Shown piece after piece: positions 31,358-34,113 of a DNA stretch of 34,113 bases. Positions within the stretch are counted from its first letter, which is position 1; every line of letters starts with the position of its first letter. A model generated the notes under the pieces. It saw only the letters and a list, made by a program, of their open reading frames with translations. It searched no databases and was not told where the DNA came from. The position numbers and the translations under genes were made by a program. Origin of the DNA: Actinomycetales bacterium (GTDB lineage: Bacteria; Actinomycetota; Actinomycetes; Actinomycetales; Quadrisphaeraceae); NCBI GenBank assembly GCA_022701985.1, contig JAKONK010000083.1:1-34113 (forward strand), read 5' to 3'.

Positions 31358-32101
31358 CTGAGCCGCACCGCGCTGCCGCTGGAGCCGCCGCCGTCCCCGT
31401 TCGCCGCGGGGCTGGCGGCGGCTCTCGCACGTCTGCGGGCGGCCGCAGCCGCGGGCGACGACGTCGGCGAGGTCGCCGGCTCGGGGGGCGACCTCGAGCC
31501 CGGGACCCTGCTCGCCGCCTACCGGCTGGGCCTGTTCCCCATGGGCCTGGGCGGCCGGGGGGAGCCGCCGCTGGGCTGGTGGACCCCGGACCCCCGCGGC
31601 GTCCTGCCGCTGGACGGGCTGCGCGTCTCCCGCTCCCTGCGGCGGTCCGCGCGCCGGCTTCGCACCACGGTCGACACCGCCTTCGACGACGTCGTCGCAG
31701 GCTGCGCCGATCCCTCCCGCTCGGGGCGCTGGATCACCGACGAGGTGGCCTCGGCCTACTCCCGGCTGCACCGCCTGGGCTGGGCGCACTCGGTGGAGGT
31801 CTGGGACGACGGCTCGGGCTCGGGCGCCGGTGGGGGAGGGGTGCTCGTGGGCGGTCTCTACGGCGTCGGCGTCGGGGGGCTGTTCGCGGGGGAGTCCATG
31901 TTCTCGACGGCCACCGACGCCTCGAAGGTGGCGCTGGTGCGCCTGGTGGAGGTCCTCGGCGCGGACGACGACGGACGGCGCCTCCTCGACGTGCAGTGGC
32001 GCACCGACCACCTGGCCTCCCTCGGCGTGGTCGAGGTGGCCCGCGAGGAGTACCTGCGGCGCCTCGCCCGGGCCCTGCCCGCCCCCGCGCCGGCCTGGTG
32101 A
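31358..32101 (+). CDS. aat: Leucyl/phenylalanyl-tRNA-protein transferase, apparent CTG start
   Basis: About 247 aa from CTG 31358. The protein attaches Leu or Phe to proteins with N-terminal Arg or Lys, marking them for the Clp N-degron pathway. Family motifs: GTLLAAYRLGLFPMG (residues about 49-63), WWTPDPRGVLPLDGLRVSRSLRR, the SRLHRLGWAHSVEVW block, LVGGLYGVGVGGLFAGESMFS (normally GGxYGxxxGxxFxGESMFS), ASKVALVRL and LLDVQWRTDHLASLGV. The frame is open from the stop at 31316, but contains no ATG, GTG or TTG before M62 at 31541. That ATG would remove the conserved GTLLAAYRLGLFP segment, so a CTG start is needed; CTG 31358 gives LSRTALPLEPPPSP. CTG 31373 or 31346 are alternatives. Confidence 0.82.
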   Translation: MSRTALPLEPPPSPFAAGLAAALARLRAAAAAGDDVGEVAGSGGDLEPGTLLAAYRLGLFPMGLGGRGEPPLGWWTPDPRGVLPLDGLRVSRSLRRSARRLRTTVDTAFDDVVAGCADPSRSGRWITDEVASAYSRLHRLGWAHSVEVWDDGSGSGAGGGGVLVGGLYGVGVGGLFAGESMFSTATDASKVALVRLVEVLGADDDGRRLLDVQWRTDHLASLGVVEVAREEYLRRLARALPAPAPAW

Positions 32102-32129
32102 CCCGCCGGTGACCCGCCGGTGACCGGCC
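32097..32129 (+). repeat. 11-bp tandem repeat over the aat stop codon
   Basis: GGTGACCCGCC at 32097-32107 and 32108-32118, then GGTGACCGGCC at 32119-32129. Every unit contains TGA; the first is the aat stop. The third runs into a GC-rich inverted repeat (CCGGCC ... GGCCGG, about 32124-32145) that may terminate aat. Confidence 0.5.
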
Positions 32130-32222
32130 GCTGGGCGGGGCCGGCCGGGAGGGCGACCGTGGGGCAGGTCACAGGTGCGACGCGGCGCAGCCCCAGGAGG
32201 GCCCGCCACGGTGGTGGCGGGG

Positions 32223-32228
32223 TACTGT
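32223..32228 (+). promoter_or_regulatory. Candidate -10 element (TACTGT) for ctaCD
   Basis: TACTGT lies in the 202-nt gap between aat and ctaC. The predicted start near 32235 would give a leader of about 70 nt. No clear -35. The rest of the gap holds the tandem repeat and GC-rich stems and no further gene. Confidence 0.35.
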
Positions 32229-32303
32229 GCCGCTGATCCGGGTCCTCCGCCGCGCGCCTCCACGGCGGCCGGTGGCCGGGCCGCCAGACGAGCAGGAGCG
32301 CAC

Positions 32304-33299
32304 GTGTCGCAGCAGCACCGCCCCAGGCGGTTCACAGGTCGATCGGGAACAGCCAGGGCGGCTGCCGGGTGGGCCGTCGTCGCCGCGGCGGCGACCGTCC
32401 TGACCACCGGCTGCACAGCCGCCGTCAACGACGACGTCCGCCGTGCCTGGCTCCCCCCGGAGTCCGAGGGGGCGACCACCACCACCGCCCTGTCCCAGAA
32501 CCTGTGGGTGGGCTCCTGGATCGCCGCGCTCGTCGTCGGCGTGATCACCTGGGGCCTGATCATCTACGCGATCGTCAGGTTCCGGCGCCGCCGCGGCGAG
32601 GCGGGCCTGCCGCCCCAGCTGCGCTACAACGTGCCGGTCGAGATGCTCTTCACGGTCATGCCGCTGTTCATGGTCGGGGTGCTCTTCTACTTCACCGCCC
32701 GCGACCAGCACATCCTCGAGGAGCGGTACGACGACCCGGCCGTCCAGATCGAGGTCGTGGGCAAGCGCTGGGCGTGGGACTTCAACTACCTCACCGCCGA
32801 CGGCCAGCCCGACGTCTACGACACCGGGATCATGGCGGCGCAGACCGAGGACGGGCTCGACTTCGACGCCCCCGACACCATCCCGACGCTGTACCTGCCC
32901 GTCGACACGCAGATCGAGCTCACGCTCTCCGCGCGCGACGTCATCCACGACTTCTACGTGCCGGCCTTCTCCTACAAGAAGGACGTCATCCCCGGCCGCA
33001 CCAACTACATGAGCGTGACCCCCACCAAGGAGGGCACGTTCATCGGCCGCTGCGCCGAGCTCTGCGGCGAGGGCCACAGCCGCATGATCTTCAAGGTCGC
33101 CGTGGTGTCCCAGGCGGACTACCAGGCCCACCTCGAGCAGCTCCGCGCGCTCGGCCAGACCGGCGAGCTGAGCCCCGAGATCGGCCCGGCGCACTCCACC
33201 CCCGCGGAGGAGCAGGTCCAGGGCGGCGTGGACCAGCAGGAGGACGAGCAGGGCGAGGACGCCGGCGGCCAGACGAACCCTGAGGGAGCCAACGGATGA
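32304..33299 (+). CDS. ctaC: Cytochrome c oxidase subunit II (CtaC), lipoprotein
   Basis: 331 aa from the GTG at 32304 (AGGAG 5-7 nt upstream). A signal peptide with twin basic residues leads to a lipobox-like VLTTGC, lipidation Cys at residue 37. Two TM helices lie at about 69-91 and 112-130. The periplasmic CuA domain has KRWAWDFNY at 154-162 for electron entry, and CuA ligands H215, C250, E252, C254, H258 and M261. An acidic Gln/Glu-rich tail closes the protein. It accepts electrons from cytochrome c (the bcc complex in actinobacteria) and passes them to heme a of CtaD. Its TGA overlaps the ctaD ATG (ATGA), so translation is coupled. Confidence 0.95.
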   Translation: MSQQHRPRRFTGRSGTARAAAGWAVVAAAATVLTTGCTAAVNDDVRRAWLPPESEGATTTTALSQNLWVGSWIAALVVGVITWGLIIYAIVRFRRRRGEAGLPPQLRYNVPVEMLFTVMPLFMVGVLFYFTARDQHILEERYDDPAVQIEVVGKRWAWDFNYLTADGQPDVYDTGIMAAQTEDGLDFDAPDTIPTLYLPVDTQIELTLSARDVIHDFYVPAFSYKKDVIPGRTNYMSVTPTKEGTFIGRCAELCGEGHSRMIFKVAVVSQADYQAHLEQLRALGQTGELSPEIGPAHSTPAEEQVQGGVDQQEDEQGEDAGGQTNPEGANG

Positions 33300-34113
33300 C
33301 CACCTACTACGAGGCCGGCGGGGTGGCCGCGGCCACCCGGTCGCGCGCCATCAGCAGTCGCGAGTCGATGGGTGCCGTCGTCGTCAAGTGGGTGACGAGC
33401 ACCGACCACAAGGTCATCGGCGCGATGTACATGATCGCCAGCTTCATCTTCTTCCTCCTCGGAGGAGTGATGGCGCTGCTGATCCGCGCGGAGCTCTTCG
33501 AGCCCGGCCTGCAGGTCGTGGCCACCGCGGAGCAGTACAACCAGCTCTTCACCATGCACGGCACCGTGATGCTGCTGCTGTTCGCGACGCCGCTGTTCGC
33601 GGGCTTCGCCAACGCGATCATGCCGCTGCAGATCGGCTCGCCGGACGTGGCGTTCCCGCGGCTGAACATGCTGTCGTTCTGGCTGTTCCTCTTCGGCAGC
33701 CTGATCGCCATGGCCGGCTTCCTGGCCCCCTCGGGCGCCGCGAGCTTCGGCTGGTTCGCCTACGCGCCGCTCTCGGACGACTCCTTCACCCCGGGCATCG
33801 GCGGTGACCTGTGGGTCCTGGGCCTGGCGATGAGCGGCTTCGGCACCATCCTCGGCGCCGTCAACTTCATCACCACGATCATCTGCATGCGCGCACCCGG
33901 CATGACGATGTGGCGCATGTCGCTGTTCACCTGGACGGTGCTCATCACGAGCGTCCTGGTGATCATGGCCTTCCCGGCCCTGGCCGCCGCGCTGTTCGCG
34001 CTCGCCGCCGACCGGATCTTCCAGGCCCAGGTGTTCAACCCCGAGAACGGCGGCGCCATCCTCTGGCAGCACCTGTTCTGGTTCTTCGGGCACCCCGAGG
34101 TCTACATCATCGC
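33296..34113 (+). CDS. ctaD: Cytochrome c oxidase subunit I (CtaD), 5' part, cut by the right edge
   Basis: 272 codons are present. Seen: [23 protein letters not shown] at 35-57 (TM1), [41 protein letters not shown] at 84-124 with H88, the low-spin heme ligand, and the HPEVYII motif at the very end, with H266, a CuB ligand, and Y270, which is cross-linked to a CuB histidine in the A-type oxidases. This is the catalytic core of the proton-pumping aa3 oxidase, in the cytoplasmic membrane. The sequence stops inside TM6, so the remaining CuB and heme a3 ligands lie beyond the window. The ATG overlaps the ctaC stop by 4 nt. Confidence 0.97.
   Translation, partial: MTTYYEAGGVAAATRSRAISSRESMGAVVVKWVTSTDHKVIGAMYMIASFIFFLLGGVMALLIRAELFEPGLQVVATAEQYNQLFTMHGTVMLLLFATPLFAGFANAIMPLQIGSPDVAFPRLNMLSFWLFLFGSLIAMAGFLAPSGAASFGWFAYAPLSDDSFTPGIGGDLWVLGLAMSGFGTILGAVNFITTIICMRAPGMTMWRMSLFTWTVLITSVLVIMAFPALAAALFALAADRIFQAQVFNPENGGAILWQHLFWFFGHPEVYII

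Noticed and set aside
26997-31430. 1477-codon minus-strand open frame
   Set aside because: Gly/Arg-rich antisense to M20 peptidase, glycerate kinase and erpA, all of which have clear family motifs on the plus strand.

Overview
The window is very GC-rich (about three quarters G+C by eye), uses many GTG starts, and carries an actinobacterial gene set: CtaC as a lipoprotein, a DUF3043 protein, F420-type luciferase-like oxidoreductases, and a 2-oxoglutarate dehydrogenase E2 with two lipoyl domains beside lpdA and lipB. The backbone order ctaD-ctaC ... erpA - glycerate kinase - DUF3043 ... gcvT - pepA - SDR - E2 - TIGR01777 - lipB ... lipA mirrors the Mycobacterium tuberculosis block Rv2200c (ctaC) to Rv2218 (lipA), recalled from general knowledge. 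I therefore call it an actinomycete chromosome. The genus is not resolved from sequence alone (Kineosporiales-like is a guess). No rRNA, tRNA, CRISPR array, transposase or integrase was recognised.

Region 1 (1-10950) is accessory DNA lying between lipA, cut by the left edge, and lipB. In M. tuberculosis these two genes are neighbours. It holds (a) a two-component FMN monooxygenase/flavin reductase operon behind a strong leaderless promoter and a short cysteine-containing leader ORF, running directly into lipA; (b) a MarR regulator divergent from an EamA exporter, with a perfect 20-bp palindrome over the start region; (c) an F420-type oxidoreductase; (d) a set that looks like the accessory half of a propane/acetone-type diiron monooxygenase locus: amidohydrolase, DUF59 Fe-S/metal-assembly protein, DUF1097 membrane protein, AcoR/MimR-like Fis-type regulator and zinc alcohol dehydrogenase. 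No monooxygenase subunit is present. A GTCTCA-N3-TGNGAC site precedes both the amidohydrolase and the dehydrogenase at similar distance, which ties them into one candidate regulon.

Region 2 (10950-18830) is the lipoate/2-oxoacid dehydrogenase block: lipB, a FAD amine-oxidase-like protein, a membrane-anchored pseudokinase, a TIGR01777 epimerase, E2 (sucB) and lpdA. lipB and lipA share an identical 17-bp promoter/start element despite lying 11.5 kb apart.

Region 3 (18830-31310) is mostly housekeeping: a small conserved protein, SDR, leucyl aminopeptidase, gcvT, an operon of NYN-like protein, ABC-F ATPase and M50-like peptidase, a 75-aa protein, DUF3043, a cation diffusion facilitator, an M20 peptidase, glycerate kinase and an ErpA-type Fe-S carrier. 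Region 4 (31350-34113) has aat, apparently with a CTG start, then ctaC and the 5' part of ctaD.

A recurring feature is a TANNNT hexamer 6-8 nt upstream of the start codon, the signature of leaderless transcripts, seen at 11 starts. Convergent gene pairs end in large perfect or near-perfect inverted repeats that probably act as bidirectional terminators.
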